The translations under genes were made by a program, and so were the position numbers. Positions 18,696 through 32,396 of a DNA stretch of 64,000 nt are shown piece after piece. Location: positions 1,550,001 to 1,614,000 of the forward strand of contig NZ_JBGCUN010000001.1 in NCBI RefSeq assembly GCF_041103235.1. Reading direction: 5' to 3'. Each line of letters opens with the position of its first letter. The first letter of the stretch is position 1. The notes under the pieces are model-generated. The model did not search any database and was not told where the DNA came from. It saw only the letters and a list, made by a program, of their open reading frames with translations. The DNA is from Yoonia sp. R2331 (GTDB lineage: Bacteria; Pseudomonadota; Alphaproteobacteria; Rhodobacterales; Rhodobacteraceae).

Positions 18696-19750
18696 ACAAG
18701 ATGACAAACCTCGCCCCGTCAAAACTCGCCTATGTGCCCTTTGTCTCTGTCGACAACATGATGAAGCTGATCCACCATATCGGGATCAAGACGATGCTGC
18801 GCGAATTGGCCGAGGCCATAACCGAGGATTTTGCCCGCTGGGAAAGCTTTGACAAGACACCGCGCATCGGCAGCCATTCCGATGTCGGCGTGATCGAGCT
18901 GATGCCCACCTCTGACGGCGATCTCTATGGCTTCAAATATGTCAACGGCCACCCCAAAAACATGAAAGAAGGCCTGCAAACCGTGACCGCCTTTGGCCTG
19001 CTGGCAGAGGTTTATACTGGCTACCCGGTTCTGCTGTCCGAAATGACCATGCTCACTGCCATGCGCACCGCTGCGATGTCCGCCGTTGCCACCCGCGCGC
19101 TCGCCCGTCCTGACAGCCGCACCATGGCGATGATCGGCAATGGCGCACAGTCAGAATTTCAGTGCCTCGCCATCAGCGCGGTCTGTGGTGTGGACACCTT
19201 CCGGCTTTATGACGTCGATCCCGCAGCCACGGCAAAGGCGATGGACAATCTGGCTGGACATGGTTTGACCCTTGTCCCCTGCCGCTCCATCGAAGAGGTG
19301 ATCGAGGGCGCAGACATCATCACCACTGCCACCGCCGACAAGGACATGCAGACAATCCTGACTGACAACCTTGTGGGGGCTGGTGTCCATATCAACGCCA
19401 TTGGGGGGGATTGTCCGGGCAAGACCGAACTGCACCGCGACATCGTCGCGCGGTCCTCCGTGTTTGTGGAATACCCACCGCAAACACGGGTCGAAGGCGA
19501 GATCCAGCAGATGGATCCCGACCACCCCGTGACCGAGCTTTGGAAAGTGTTAACGGGCAAGGCGTCTGGAAGGGCGGCGTTAACCGAAATCACGCTCTTT
19601 GACGGGGTTGGATTCGCGATCGAGGATTTTTCCGCTTTGCGCTATATTCATAGCAAAATCAAAGGGACAGACTTTTATCTTGATCTTGATTTTGTTGCTG
19701 ATCCCGACGATCCGCGCGATCTGTTTGGCATGCTACAACGTGCGGGTTAA
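18692..19750 (+). CDS. Ornithine cyclodeaminase
   Basis: 352 aa of the ornithine cyclodeaminase/mu-crystallin family. TAMRTAAMSAVATRALARPD, followed by a dinucleotide-binding segment MAMIGNGAQSEFQ and NAIGGDCPGKTEL, matches bacterial enzymes that convert ornithine directly to proline and ammonia using NAD+. Coupled by an ATGA overlap to arginase, it completes an arginine to proline route. A helically phased repeat lies downstream. Confidence 0.92.
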   Translation: MNKMTNLAPSKLAYVPFVSVDNMMKLIHHIGIKTMLRELAEAITEDFARWESFDKTPRIGSHSDVGVIELMPTSDGDLYGFKYVNGHPKNMKEGLQTVTAFGLLAEVYTGYPVLLSEMTMLTAMRTAAMSAVATRALARPDSRTMAMIGNGAQSEFQCLAISAVCGVDTFRLYDVDPAATAKAMDNLAGHGLTLVPCRSIEEVIEGADIITTATADKDMQTILTDNLVGAGVHINAIGGDCPGKTELHRDIVARSSVFVEYPPQTRVEGEIQQMDPDHPVTELWKVLTGKASGRAALTEITLFDGVGFAIEDFSALRYIHSKIKGTDFYLDLDFVADPDDPRDLFGMLQRAG

Positions 19751-19770
19751 CGCGCGTTAATACCTGGACC

Positions 19771-19807
19771 TGCATGGCATGTGCATGGGATGTGCATCCT
19801 TTGTGCA
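19771..19807. repeat. Helically phased TGCAT repeat, copy 1
   Basis: TGCAT occurs at 19771, 19782, 19792 and 19803, a spacing of 10-11 bases. A palindrome, TTAACGCGCGTTAA, precedes it at 19747-19760, and GGTTAAT follows. The 26 bases at 19772-19797 match the reverse complement of 50123-50148 at 23 of 26 positions. The element lies between the convergent ornithine cyclodeaminase and usg genes. Confidence 0.65.
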
Positions 19808-19826
19808 TCCCGTGCGTTTTGCGGGG

Positions 19827-20093
19827 TTAATGATAAGTGAACTCACCTGTGACATGCCGCCATTCGCCAGCGGCAATCATCTTGCGGTGCACAAACCGTA
19901 CCGAATGTAGCGGTCCCTCGATCTCCTCCCGCCAGAAGTCGATGAAGGTCAGCAATCTGGTGTGATCGGGGGCCTGGTCATACTCTTGCCAGACGAAGGT
20001 GTTGATAACATGCGGAAAATCCGGCATGTGATAGAATATCTCTGCCGTCGTCAAGCCATAGCCTTTCAGCATCATTTCGGTTTCCTGAGACAT
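19827..20093 (-). CDS. Usg family protein
   Basis: 88 aa from the ATG at 20093, with GGAG placed about 9 bases upstream. LKGYGLTTAEIFYHMPDFPHVINTFVWQEYD and EGPLHSVRFVHR are the hallmark of the small Usg-like family found in alphaproteobacteria, named for a gene upstream of trpF in Caulobacter. Function is unknown. It is monocistronic as far as can be seen and divergent from gyrA across 187 bases, a stretch in which I identify no other feature. Confidence 0.87.
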   Translation of the reverse strand: MSQETEMMLKGYGLTTAEIFYHMPDFPHVINTFVWQEYDQAPDHTRLLTFIDFWREEIEGPLHSVRFVHRKMIAAGEWRHVTGEFTYH

Positions 20094-20280
20094 TTGCCTG
20101 CTCCATACTTTGCGATGGGTCTTGGGTAAATCCAACCACAGGCAGATTAAAAGTCAATGAAAACAGATTGTTATCGCTCTCCCTCGATGGCTGCCAGCCG
20201 TGCGGGACATCTGCCATTGCACCCCATATCCGGTGTCTGATATGGTTTGGTGAACAAAATATAGCAGACAGGCCCCCAGC

Positions 20281-23031
20281 GTGAGCGACACTCCGGAAAC
20301 CCCTGAAAACGATGAAGAAATGCCGCCCGAACGCCCCGCGTACGACGGCCCGACAGTGTCGATCATCGAGGAAATGCGCACGTCCTACCTCGACTACGCC
20401 ATGTCAGTCATCGTCTCCCGCGCCATCCCCGACCTCCGCGACGGACTAAAACCGGTGCATCGGCGCATCCTCTATGCGATGCACGAAACCGGAAATTCTC
20501 ATGATAAATCATACCGTAAGTCGGCGCGTCCGGTCGGTGATGTCATGGGTAAATACCACCCGCATGGCGACAGCGCCATCTACGAGGCTTTGGTCCGTAT
20601 GGCGCAGGATTTTTCCATGTCGCTGCCGCTCTTGGATGGTCAGGGCAACTTTGGCTCAATGGACGGCGATAACCCCGCCGCGATGCGCTACACCGAGGTC
20701 CGTATGGACAAGCCGGCCGCTTATCTGCTGGCCGATATCGACAAAGACACCGTTGATTTTCAGGACAACTACGACGGCAAGGACCGTGAACCCACTGTTT
20801 TACCTGCACGTTTTCCGAACATGCTGGTCAACGGTGCGGGCGGTATTGCCGTGGGCATGGCCACCAATATCCCGCCCCACAATCTGGGCGAGGTCGTTGA
20901 TGCAACCCTTGCGCTGATTGATGAACCGGACCTTTCGATCGAGCAACTGATTGAAATCGTGCCCGGCCCCGACTTTCCCACTGGTGGCATCATGCTGGGC
21001 CGTTCTGGCGCGCGGAAAGCGTATCTGGAAGGGCGTGGCAGCGTCATCATGCGCGCCCGCACGCATACGGAAGAAATTCGTAAGGATCGTTGGGCTATTG
21101 TCATCACCGAGGTGCCTTACCAGGTGAACAAGGCGTCCATGATTGACAAGATCGCCGAAGCCGCCCGCGAAAAGCGGATTGAAGGTATCGCCCACGTTCA
21201 GGACGAATCTGATCGCAATGGTGTGCGCGTTGTTGTCGAACTGAAGCGCGATGCCACCGCAGAAGTGGTGCTGAACCAATTATTCCGTTTCTCGCCAATG
21301 CAGACAAACTTTGCCTGTAACATGCTGGCGCTGAATGGCGGCCGACCCGAAACGCTCACGCTGCGCGGTTTCCTGACTGCCTTCATCGACTTCCGCGAAG
21401 ATGTCGTCGCCCGACGCACCGCGTTTGAGTTGCGCAAAGCTCGCGAACGGAGCCATATCCTGTGTGGTCTGGCAGTTGCCGTCAGCAACATCGACGAGGT
21501 GGTCAATACGATCCGCCAATCGGCAGATGCAGCAGAAGCCCGCGAAAAGCTGATGACGCGCCGCTGGCCTGCGCATCAAATCCTTCAATACATCGCCCTG
21601 ATCGATGATCCGACCCACACCGCCAACGACGATGGCACCTACAATTTGTCGGAGACGCAAGCCCGTGCGATCCTAGAATTGCGCTTGCAGCGATTGACAC
21701 AGATTGGTGTGAAAGAAGTCACCGACGAACTTGAAGAGTTGGCCGGTAAGATCAAGGAATACCTTGAAATTCTTGGCTCGCGCGACCGTATCATGCAGAT
21801 CATCCGTGACGAGCTACACGAGGTCAAAGACCTTTTTGCCGTGCCCCGCAGAACAGAGATTGTCGACTGGTCTGGCGACATGGACGATGAAGACCTGATC
21901 GAGCAAGAGGACATGGTCGTCACCGTCACCTCTGGTGGTTACATCAAGCGCACAGCATTGGCCGATTTCCGTCAGCAGCGGCGCGGTGGCAAGGGCCTCG
22001 CTTCGATGCAGACCAAGGAAGAAGACGTCGTCACGACCCTCTTTGTGGCGAATACCCATACGCAACTTTTGTTTTTCACCACTGACGGCATGGTTTACAA
22101 GCTTAAGACTTGGCGCTTGCCGCTTGGCAGTCGAACTGCCAAAGGCAAGGCAATCGTGAACATCCTGCCAATCCCCGCAGGTGTCACCATTGCCGCCATC
22201 ATGCCCGTCGACCGGCCAGAGGATGAATGGGACGATCTGCAAGTCGTGTTTTCCACGTCCGCTGGAACTGTGCGACGTAACGCATTGTCAGACTTCACAA
22301 ATGTGAAGTCGAACGGCAAGATTGCCATGAAGTTCGAAGGCGAACACGAAGGCACAACACTGATCAATGCGCGTATTGCGTCCAACGACGACGATGTGAT
22401 GTTGGTGACCAATTCAGGTCGGGCAATCCGCTTTCCGGCGACTGACGTGCGGGTCTTCAATTCACGTGCATCGGTTGGTGTTCGCGGCATCAAGCTGAAT
22501 GGTGACGATCGTGTCGTCTCAATGTCGATCATCCGCCACTTCGATGCCGAAGCCGATGAGCGCGCCGCTTACCTCAAGATGCGCCGCGCCATGGCGGGTC
22601 TGACCGACGACGCGGAAACTGACGATGAAGAAGACGTGCCAGCCGGTGCAATCAGTCAGGAGCGTTATGCAGAGATGTCGGCGGCTGAAAATCTGATCCT
22701 GACGATTACATCAAAAGGGTCCGGTAAGCTATCGTCATCACATGATTATCCTGTCCGCGGACGCGGCGGCATGGGCGTGGCCGCAATGGACAAGGCGATG
22801 CGCGGCGGCCAATTGGTCACGTCATTCCCGGTTGAGATGTCTGACCAGATCATGCTGGTCACCTCGACTGGCCAATCCATCCGCGTGCCTGTCGACGGTA
22901 TCAGCTTCCGCAGTCGCGGCGCTGGTGGCGTGAAGGTCTTTGACACCGCCAAGGGCGAAGAAGTTGTCAGCGTGGCCTGGATTGCTGATCAGGGTGACGA
23001 AGATGACACAGAGGATGCGATAGAGGCATAA
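20281..23031 (+). CDS. gyrA: DNA gyrase subunit A
   Basis: 916 aa, apparently with a GTG start (first residues [12 protein letters not shown]). The catalytic tyrosine is Tyr137 in [10 protein letters not shown]. The quinolone-resistance region reads [12 protein letters not shown], with Ser98 and Glu102 at the positions of E. coli Ser83 and Asp87, so it looks wild-type. The GyrA box QRRGGKG, needed for chiral DNA wrapping, is present in the C-terminal beta-pinwheel and separates it from topoisomerase IV ParC. An acidic tail ([11 protein letters not shown]) ends the protein. It cuts and passes DNA with GyrB to introduce negative supercoils. Confidence 0.98.
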   Translation: MSDTPETPENDEEMPPERPAYDGPTVSIIEEMRTSYLDYAMSVIVSRAIPDLRDGLKPVHRRILYAMHETGNSHDKSYRKSARPVGDVMGKYHPHGDSAIYEALVRMAQDFSMSLPLLDGQGNFGSMDGDNPAAMRYTEVRMDKPAAYLLADIDKDTVDFQDNYDGKDREPTVLPARFPNMLVNGAGGIAVGMATNIPPHNLGEVVDATLALIDEPDLSIEQLIEIVPGPDFPTGGIMLGRSGARKAYLEGRGSVIMRARTHTEEIRKDRWAIVITEVPYQVNKASMIDKIAEAAREKRIEGIAHVQDESDRNGVRVVVELKRDATAEVVLNQLFRFSPMQTNFACNMLALNGGRPETLTLRGFLTAFIDFREDVVARRTAFELRKARERSHILCGLAVAVSNIDEVVNTIRQSADAAEAREKLMTRRWPAHQILQYIALIDDPTHTANDDGTYNLSETQARAILELRLQRLTQIGVKEVTDELEELAGKIKEYLEILGSRDRIMQIIRDELHEVKDLFAVPRRTEIVDWSGDMDDEDLIEQEDMVVTVTSGGYIKRTALADFRQQRRGGKGLASMQTKEEDVVTTLFVANTHTQLLFFTTDGMVYKLKTWRLPLGSRTAKGKAIVNILPIPAGVTIAAIMPVDRPEDEWDDLQVVFSTSAGTVRRNALSDFTNVKSNGKIAMKFEGEHEGTTLINARIASNDDDVMLVTNSGRAIRFPATDVRVFNSRASVGVRGIKLNGDDRVVSMSIIRHFDAEADERAAYLKMRRAMAGLTDDAETDDEEDVPAGAISQERYAEMSAAENLILTITSKGSGKLSSSHDYPVRGRGGMGVAAMDKAMRGGQLVTSFPVEMSDQIMLVTSTGQSIRVPVDGISFRSRGAGGVKVFDTAKGEEVVSVAWIADQGDEDDTEDAIEA

Positions 23032-23088
23032 TGCCGCGCGCATCCTCATGATTTGCTTGTCAGATTCCCGATGACCGCATAAATTGTG

Positions 23089-23125
23089 CCTCAAGGGGCG
23101 GCAAAAGCCCCATGGAAAATTGAGG
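23089..23125 (+). promoter_or_regulatory. Leader hairpin pairing with the ribosome-binding site of the outer-membrane gene
   Basis: Outer arms CCTCAA (23089-23094) and TTGAGG (23120-23125) enclose inner arms GGGGC (23095-23099) and GCCCC (23107-23111). The 3' outer arm contains the GAGG that serves as ribosome-binding site 8 bases before the ATG at 23133, so folding would hide it. Confidence 0.45.
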
Positions 23126-23132
23126 CGAGCAA

Positions 23133-23837
23133 ATGTCACACAAAGCAGTTATCGCTGCCGCTGTTCTTGCAGTGGTCAGCACCCCCGTCGCGGCGCAAAG
23201 CCTGTCGGGTCAATTGGGAATAGAATATAGCGCCCCCACAGACGGCACCGATTTCGGCGGCACTACATATTCTGGTGGGCTAGAATATTCAATCAACCGT
23301 CAATTCGCTGTTGGCGTCGATGTCTCGGGCTACAAGCTTGATAACATTGACACATCCCTCAGCAGTGCGACGCTGCACGGGATCTATCATATCTCTGATT
23401 CTGCCACGGCCGGCGTCTTTTTTGGCCGCGACTGGATCGAAGATGCCAATTCCGATGTCTACGGCATTGAAGGCGGGACAGAGTTTATGGGCGGCACCGT
23501 GGGTGGCTACATTGGCCGTGCTGATGACGGTACAGACACAGTGAACCTCTTCGGTCTTGATGGTGCTTACGGCCTGTCGAACGGTTTCTCGGTGATCGCC
23601 GAATATGACCGCGCCAGCGAAGGCGACGTGTCGCTGAGCCAGGCCGCCATTGGTGCGCAATACGACCTGTCCGCAGGGCCCAGCGTCTATGCCAAGCTCG
23701 GCAATGTTTCGGGCGAAGCTGGCGGCACGAGCGCTGACCAGACCTTTATCACGATCGGTGCAGAAGTTGCCTTTGGCGCCAATCGCGGCACCACATTTGA
23801 CCAGCGCAGCCTGTTTGAAATCCTTCCGGGCTTCTAA
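23133..23837 (+). CDS. Outer-membrane beta-barrel protein
   Basis: 234 aa. A clean signal peptide (MSHKAVIAAAVLAVVSTPVAAQ) is followed by alternating hydrophobic/polar strands (YSGGLEYSINRQFAVGVDVSGYKL, GVFFGRDWIED, YGLSNGFSVIAEYDRA) and a C-terminal Phe, all expected of an outer-membrane barrel. It is too short for a 16-strand porin; 8 to 10 strands is likely. No family is recognised with certainty. A hairpin overlapping its ribosome-binding site suggests control at translation. Confidence 0.75.
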   Translation: MSHKAVIAAAVLAVVSTPVAAQSLSGQLGIEYSAPTDGTDFGGTTYSGGLEYSINRQFAVGVDVSGYKLDNIDTSLSSATLHGIYHISDSATAGVFFGRDWIEDANSDVYGIEGGTEFMGGTVGGYIGRADDGTDTVNLFGLDGAYGLSNGFSVIAEYDRASEGDVSLSQAAIGAQYDLSAGPSVYAKLGNVSGEAGGTSADQTFITIGAEVAFGANRGTTFDQRSLFEILPGF

Positions 23838-23852
23838 ACCCTTTGCAAGATC

Positions 23853-23882
23853 GCTCATGCCCGCTAGATCACGGGCATGAGC
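23853..23882 (+). promoter_or_regulatory. 11-bp hairpin containing the trmFO start codon
   Basis: Perfect arms GCTCATGCCCG (23853-23863) and CGGGCATGAGC (23872-23882) enclose the loop CTAGATCA. The ATG at 23877-23879 lies inside the 3' arm, and no good ribosome-binding sequence is visible before it. There is no U-tract, so it is not a simple terminator for the preceding gene. Confidence 0.6.
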
Positions 23883-25232
23883 AAGACACTGAATATCATC
23901 GGCGGCGGCATGGCCGGATCCGAAGCCGCTTGGCAGGCAGCGAATGCGGGCCTGAACGTTGTCATCCACGAGATGCGCCCAAAGGTCGGAACCTTCGCCC
24001 ACCGCACCGGCAATCTGGGTGAGATGGTGTGTTCCAACTCTTTCCGATCCGACGACCACGAACAAAATGCCGTTGGATTGCTGCATTGGGAAATGCGCCA
24101 AGCCAATGGTTTGATTATGGAAATGGCAACCAAACATCGCTTGCCGGCAGGTGGGGCGCTTGCAGTTGACCGTGATCCCTTTGCTGAAAGTGTTACTGTG
24201 GCCCTCAAGGCACATCCCAACGTGTCAGTGTCGTATGAAGAAATCACCACCCTGCCCGACGAAGGCCACTGGATCGTGGCCACTGGCCCGCTGACTTCTG
24301 GCGCGCTGGCAGAATCGATCCGCCAGGAAACCGGGGCCGAACAACTGGCATTCTTTGATGCCATCGCGCCGATCGTCTATTTCGACAGCGTGGATATGGA
24401 CGTAGCCTGGATGCAATCCCGGTACGACAAGGGAGAGACAGAGGCAGAACGCACCGCCTATCTGAATTGTCCGATGACCAAGGACCAATATGAGGCATTC
24501 ATCGACGCGCTGTTGGCCGCCGACAAGACAGAGTTCAAGGACGGAGAGACAGCCAAATATTTTGACGGTTGCCTGCCCATCGAAGTGATGGCCGAACGCG
24601 GTCGCGAGACATTGCGTTTTGGCCCGATGAAGCCGATTGGCCTGACCAATAGCCACAAGCCGGACGAAAAAGCCTATGCCGTTGTGCAGTTGCGCCGCGA
24701 CAACGCGCTTGGCACGCTTTACAATATCGTCGGCTTTCAGACGAAAATGAAGTACGGCGCGCAGAAGTCTGTTTTCAAAATGATTCCCGGACTTCAGGAT
24801 GCTGAATTTGCGCGTCTGGGTGGAATTCATCGCAATACTTTCATCAACTCGCCGACGTTGCTTGATGCCGATATGCGGCTCCGATCCAAACCAAACGTCC
24901 GCTTTGCTGGACAGATCACCGGAGTTGAAGGCTACGTCGAAAGTGCCGCGATGGGACTTTTGGCCGGACGCATGGCCGTGGCAGAGCTGACAGGTCAGAC
25001 GCTACCGCCAGTGCCAGAGACGACAGCAATGGGTGCTTTGGTGACACACATCACTGGCGGCGCGGATGCCAAGACATTCCAGCCAATGAACGTGAACTTT
25101 GGCCTCTTCCCGCCGCTTGATGGCATGAAAGGCGGACGCAAGGGCCGCAAGGAACGCTACAAAGGTTATACCGACCGCGCCAAGGCGGACTGGCTTGCAT
25201 GGCTGAGCAACAAGGCGCTGGACGCCGCTTGA
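23877..25232 (+). CDS. trmFO: tRNA (uracil-5-)-methyltransferase TrmFO, folate/FAD-dependent
   Basis: 451 aa. The FAD Rossmann motif [15 protein letters not shown] opens the protein, and [12 protein letters not shown] and the [11 protein letters not shown] region are TrmFO signatures. The enzyme makes ribothymidine at tRNA position 54 using methylenetetrahydrofolate. The start is fixed by the family N-terminus and lies within a strong hairpin. A methyltransferase gene and gluQRS follow closely. Confidence 0.96.
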   Translation: MSKTLNIIGGGMAGSEAAWQAANAGLNVVIHEMRPKVGTFAHRTGNLGEMVCSNSFRSDDHEQNAVGLLHWEMRQANGLIMEMATKHRLPAGGALAVDRDPFAESVTVALKAHPNVSVSYEEITTLPDEGHWIVATGPLTSGALAESIRQETGAEQLAFFDAIAPIVYFDSVDMDVAWMQSRYDKGETEAERTAYLNCPMTKDQYEAFIDALLAADKTEFKDGETAKYFDGCLPIEVMAERGRETLRFGPMKPIGLTNSHKPDEKAYAVVQLRRDNALGTLYNIVGFQTKMKYGAQKSVFKMIPGLQDAEFARLGGIHRNTFINSPTLLDADMRLRSKPNVRFAGQITGVEGYVESAAMGLLAGRMAVAELTGQTLPPVPETTAMGALVTHITGGADAKTFQPMNVNFGLFPPLDGMKGGRKGRKERYKGYTDRAKADWLAWLSNKALDAA

Positions 25233-25254
25233 GACCACGGACTACGTTGGCCGC

Positions 25255-25872
25255 ATGACTGACAAAAAAGATGTGCTGAAACCGCAGCTTTGGATGCCCC
25301 GCCCTGTCGAAGAGACCATGCAAGTCTACGCAGATTGGGCCGCGACCTATGATGCGGATGTCTCGGCCCGGGGTTATCACACCCCGGCCCGGATTGCCGA
25401 TGCGGTCGCACAATTTGCGGATTTGAAGGTACCGATGCTGGATTATGGATGTGGCACGGGCCTTTCTGGTCTGGCTTTGCGGGCGGCTGGCTTTACCGCG
25501 CTGCACGGCACTGACATTTCGCCCGAGATGCTGGAGCAGGCCGAAAAGCGCGGCGTCTACGACAAGGTTTGGCTGTCAGAACCCGGCGCACTGACCTTTG
25601 GCCGTGGCGCTTATGACGTGGTGCTGGCCGTCGGTGTTGTCAGTCTTGGTGCAGCACCCGCGGATATGTTGGCCCCGCTGATCGACAAGCTGAACACCGG
25701 CGGATTGCTAGCGTTTTCCTACAATGATCCAACGTTGGCGGATGCCAGTTACATCGCAGCACTTGATGATGCGGTTGCCGCTGGCACGGTCGAGGTCATT
25801 TTTCGCGAGCATGGTCCCCATTTGGACGATGTCGGTATGAAGTCCGACGTTATAATTCTGCGCCGCAGGTGA
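25255..25872 (+). CDS. Class I SAM-dependent methyltransferase
   Basis: 205 aa. The SAM-binding motif I is LDYGCGTGLSGLAL, followed by GTDISPEML, and the N-terminal part (YADWAATYDADVSARGYHTPARIA) resembles small Williams-Beuren-type methyltransferases. The substrate is unknown. It begins 22 bases after trmFO and overlaps the gluQRS start by four bases, so it is likely part of a trmFO-methyltransferase-gluQRS operon; that context hints at RNA but does not prove it. Confidence 0.85.
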   Translation: MTDKKDVLKPQLWMPRPVEETMQVYADWAATYDADVSARGYHTPARIADAVAQFADLKVPMLDYGCGTGLSGLALRAAGFTALHGTDISPEMLEQAEKRGVYDKVWLSEPGALTFGRGAYDVVLAVGVVSLGAAPADMLAPLIDKLNTGGLLAFSYNDPTLADASYIAALDDAVAAGTVEVIFREHGPHLDDVGMKSDVIILRRR

Positions 25873-26741
25873 TCACTCGTTTTGCGCCTTCGCCCACCGG
25901 GCCATTGCACCTGGGACACGCCTATTCGGCGCTTTTGGCACACGATATGGCCCGGTCTGCGGACGGCAGGTTTCTGCTGCGGATCGAGGATATCGACCAA
26001 AGCCGCGCGCGACCGGCGTGGGAAGCACAGATTTACGATGATTTGGCCTGGCTCGGGCTGACATGGGAAACCCCCGTGATGCGGCAATCGGATCGGTTGG
26101 ATGTCTATCGTGAAACCCTCAACCAGATGTGGTGGGACGGGCTGCTTTATGCCTGCCGCTGCAATCGCGCGGATATTCGTGCAGCGGCATCTGCACCGCA
26201 AGAAGGTGTCAGCTATGGGCCTGACGGGATCATCTACCCTGCCACCTGTCGCAACTTGCCTGAAGACCGCGATCATTATCCGGCCGCCCCCCCCGCTGAC
26301 GCCGCTTTGCGCCTTGATCTGACAACCGTGCCAAAGGGGTTGTTTGACGGAACCGGACTCTCGTTTCTGGAGACCGGCGCGCCGAACGGAAACCACACCG
26401 TCACACTGAATGCCCTGACGTCCAAAGTCGGTGACATTGTGTTATCTCGCCGCGACATTGGCACTTCCTACCACCTGTCCGTGGTGCTGGATGACGCCGC
26501 ACAAGGCGTGACCCATGTGCTGCGTGGTGCTGATCTGTTTGAGGCCACGCAAATCCATGTGCTCTTACAGGCCGTCCTTGGCCTGCCGACTCCGACCTAC
26601 CACCACCACCGGCTCATCCGTGACGATCATGGCAAACGGCTGGCAAAACGGGACGATGCCCGCAGTTTGGCCAAATACCGCGCCGATGGCGCCACGCCGA
26701 ACGATATCAGGCGGATGGTTGGGCTTCTTCCGGAAGGATAA
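25869..26741 (+). CDS. gluQ: Glutamyl-Q tRNA(Asp) synthetase
   Basis: 290 aa, starting at a GTG that overlaps the preceding stop. The N-terminus ITRFAPSPTGPLHLGHAYSA contains the HIGH-type signature, and KRLAKRDDARSL replaces KMSKS. There is no anticodon-binding domain, which separates it from full GltX. A zinc site is suggested by CRCN and ATCR. The enzyme transfers glutamate to queuosine at position 34 of tRNA(Asp). Its last 35 bases overlap the convergent hisI gene. Confidence 0.94.
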   Translation: MITRFAPSPTGPLHLGHAYSALLAHDMARSADGRFLLRIEDIDQSRARPAWEAQIYDDLAWLGLTWETPVMRQSDRLDVYRETLNQMWWDGLLYACRCNRADIRAAASAPQEGVSYGPDGIIYPATCRNLPEDRDHYPAAPPADAALRLDLTTVPKGLFDGTGLSFLETGAPNGNHTVTLNALTSKVGDIVLSRRDIGTSYHLSVVLDDAAQGVTHVLRGADLFEATQIHVLLQAVLGLPTPTYHHHRLIRDDHGKRLAKRDDARSLAKYRADGATPNDIRRMVGLLPEG

Positions 26742-27075
26742 CCTCTGCACCGTCTTTCACTTCTGTAAAAAAGCACGTGCGACGCCCCGTGTGGCAGGCT
26801 GCACCGACTTGCACGACCTCCATCAGGATACAATCGCGGTCGCAATCAATCCGAAAATCAACAAGTGCCTGCGTATGACCCGAAGTTGCCCCCTTGACCC
26901 AAAATTCCTGCCGGGACCGCGACCAATAGGTCACCTGCATGGTCTCCAGCGTACGCGCGACTGCTTCGGCATTCATCCAGGCCATCATCAAAACCTCGCC
27001 AGAGTTGGCGTCTTGCGCAATTGCCGGGATCAACCCGTTTGAATCATACTTCAGTGAGGCGGGATCGAAGGGCAT
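26707..27075 (-). CDS. hisI: Phosphoribosyl-AMP cyclohydrolase
   Basis: 122 aa, the stand-alone form of the enzyme of histidine synthesis step 3. The metal-binding segment is complete: DCDRDCILMEVVQVGAACH followed by TGRRTCFF. WVKGATSGHTQ and TYWSRSRQEFW are family signatures. It is isolated from other his genes here and ends inside the 3' end of gluQRS. Confidence 0.96.
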   Translation of the reverse strand: MPFDPASLKYDSNGLIPAIAQDANSGEVLMMAWMNAEAVARTLETMQVTYWSRSRQEFWVKGATSGHTQALVDFRIDCDRDCILMEVVQVGAACHTGRRTCFFTEVKDGAEVILPEEAQPSA

Positions 27076-27140
27076 TTCTTTACCTTTGCATCAAGCGGTG
27101 TTGGCCCTATCTAGGGGGAGAAGAAGCAAAGGGCAAACAC

Positions 27141-27587
27141 GTGTCAAACGATGCCGATCTGATGAAGCTCTACTCGCAGCGCATCCTCGCGTTGGCTGCA
27201 GATTTGTCGCACACGGACCGCCTGACGGACCCTGATGCCAGCTGCAAGAAACGCTCGCCCTTGTGTGGATCAACCGTGACAGTTGACCTGTTGCTGGATG
27301 GCGATCAGGTCACCGGCTATGCGCAAGACGTGAAGGCCTGTGCGCTGGGTCAGGCCGCTGCATCTGTCGTCGGGCGCGAGGTTGTCGGGCTTGACCGGGC
27401 GACGATCACCAAGGGCCGTGACCAATTGCTCGCTATGTTGAAAGCTGGCGGCCCGGTGCCTGATGCCCCCTTTGCAGGCCTCGAGGTTTTGGAACCTGCA
27501 CGTGACTACAAGAACCGCCATGCCTCGATCATGCTGGCGTTTGAGGCCACGCTGGGCGCATTTGATGACGTGAAGATCAGCAGCTAA
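27141..27587 (+). CDS. NifU/IscU-like iron-sulfur cluster scaffold protein
   Basis: 148 aa from a GTG at 27141 with AAGGG upstream. RSPLCGSTVTVDL and DVKACALGQAAAS supply two of the usual cluster-binding cysteines. The third Cys of classical IscU is not seen; ARDYKNRHASIML occupies its region. This variant may assist cluster assembly, but its client is unknown. It is divergent from hisI with a 65-base gap. Confidence 0.82.
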   Translation: MSNDADLMKLYSQRILALAADLSHTDRLTDPDASCKKRSPLCGSTVTVDLLLDGDQVTGYAQDVKACALGQAAASVVGREVVGLDRATITKGRDQLLAMLKAGGPVPDAPFAGLEVLEPARDYKNRHASIMLAFEATLGAFDDVKISS

Positions 27588-27610
27588 AAACCTGCATTCA
27601 AAGAAAAAAC

Positions 27611-27641
27611 CGCCGCACATCCGGGACGGGATGGCGGCGGC
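27611..27641 (-). terminator. Rho-independent terminator for the 40-aa gene
   Basis: Arms CCGCCGC-A-CATCC and GGATG-GCGGCGG form a 12-bp stem with one bulged base around a 6-base loop. On the minus strand the stem is followed by a run of six T then CTTT (the A-run at 27601-27610). It lies 135 bases beyond the stop at 27777. It may also act on the plus strand after the scaffold gene, but lacks a U-tract on that side. Confidence 0.8.
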
Positions 27642-27776
27642 AGGAAAGTGCATCCGGTGGGACGGGTGATCTGATGACGGGCAGGCAAACCCAGATCAGA
27701 TATCGGACAGGCAGGTCATTACGTCTTTGCGTGTGGGTCAGTGCAACGACGACACCCGGACCGGATGCAAGGCAGG

Positions 27777-27899
27777 TCAGAAAGCCCCGGGCAAGGACAA
27801 TCCGACAAACAACATGACGATCAGGGCAACAGCACCCAAAGCGTCGGCGATCAGCGTGTCATGTGCATTGACGATGACGTTCTTGATGTCCTTGGCCAT
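27777..27899 (-). CDS. 40-aa single-span membrane miniprotein
   Basis: Forty codons from ATG at 27899, with AGGAGA placed 8 bases upstream, a strong ribosome-binding site. Residues 1-20 (MAKDIKNVIVNAHDTLIADA) are amphipathic and residues 21-37 (LGAVALIVMLFVGLSLP) form one hydrophobic segment, so it is probably an inner-membrane miniprotein. Function is unknown. A strong terminator follows downstream, consistent with a short monocistronic transcript. Similar short proteins seem familiar from this family of bacteria, but I cannot confirm that. Confidence 0.7.
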   Translation of the reverse strand: MAKDIKNVIVNAHDTLIADALGAVALIVMLFVGLSLPGAF

Positions 27900-28008
27900 G
27901 TGGGTGTCTCCTGCTTCGGTTCGTTTTGTTGCCCCTTTGTTCTCATATGGTTAATCAACTGTAAAGAACTTTTTAAGAACATTTGTGAACAAAATGGTCC
28001 GCGGCGCT

Positions 28009-32276
<4,268 letters not shown>

Positions 32277-32350
32277 CTATGTTGCTACGCCGGACAGGAA
32301 CCGGCCCTAAGGTTTTAGGCGCGGTCGGCGGTCTGGTCTAGTCGCAAGAA

Positions 32351-32374
32351 CGGCGGCCCAGGTCTGGACCGCCG
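32351..32374 (-). terminator. Terminator-like hairpin after ctrA
   Basis: Arms CGGCGGTCCAG and CTGGGCCGCCG on the minus strand pair with one G-T wobble around a 2-base loop and are followed by TTCTTG. The T-tract is weak. It lies 23 bases beyond the ctrA stop. Confidence 0.55.
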
Positions 32375-32396
32375 ATTCTTCGCATTGTATTTTGAC

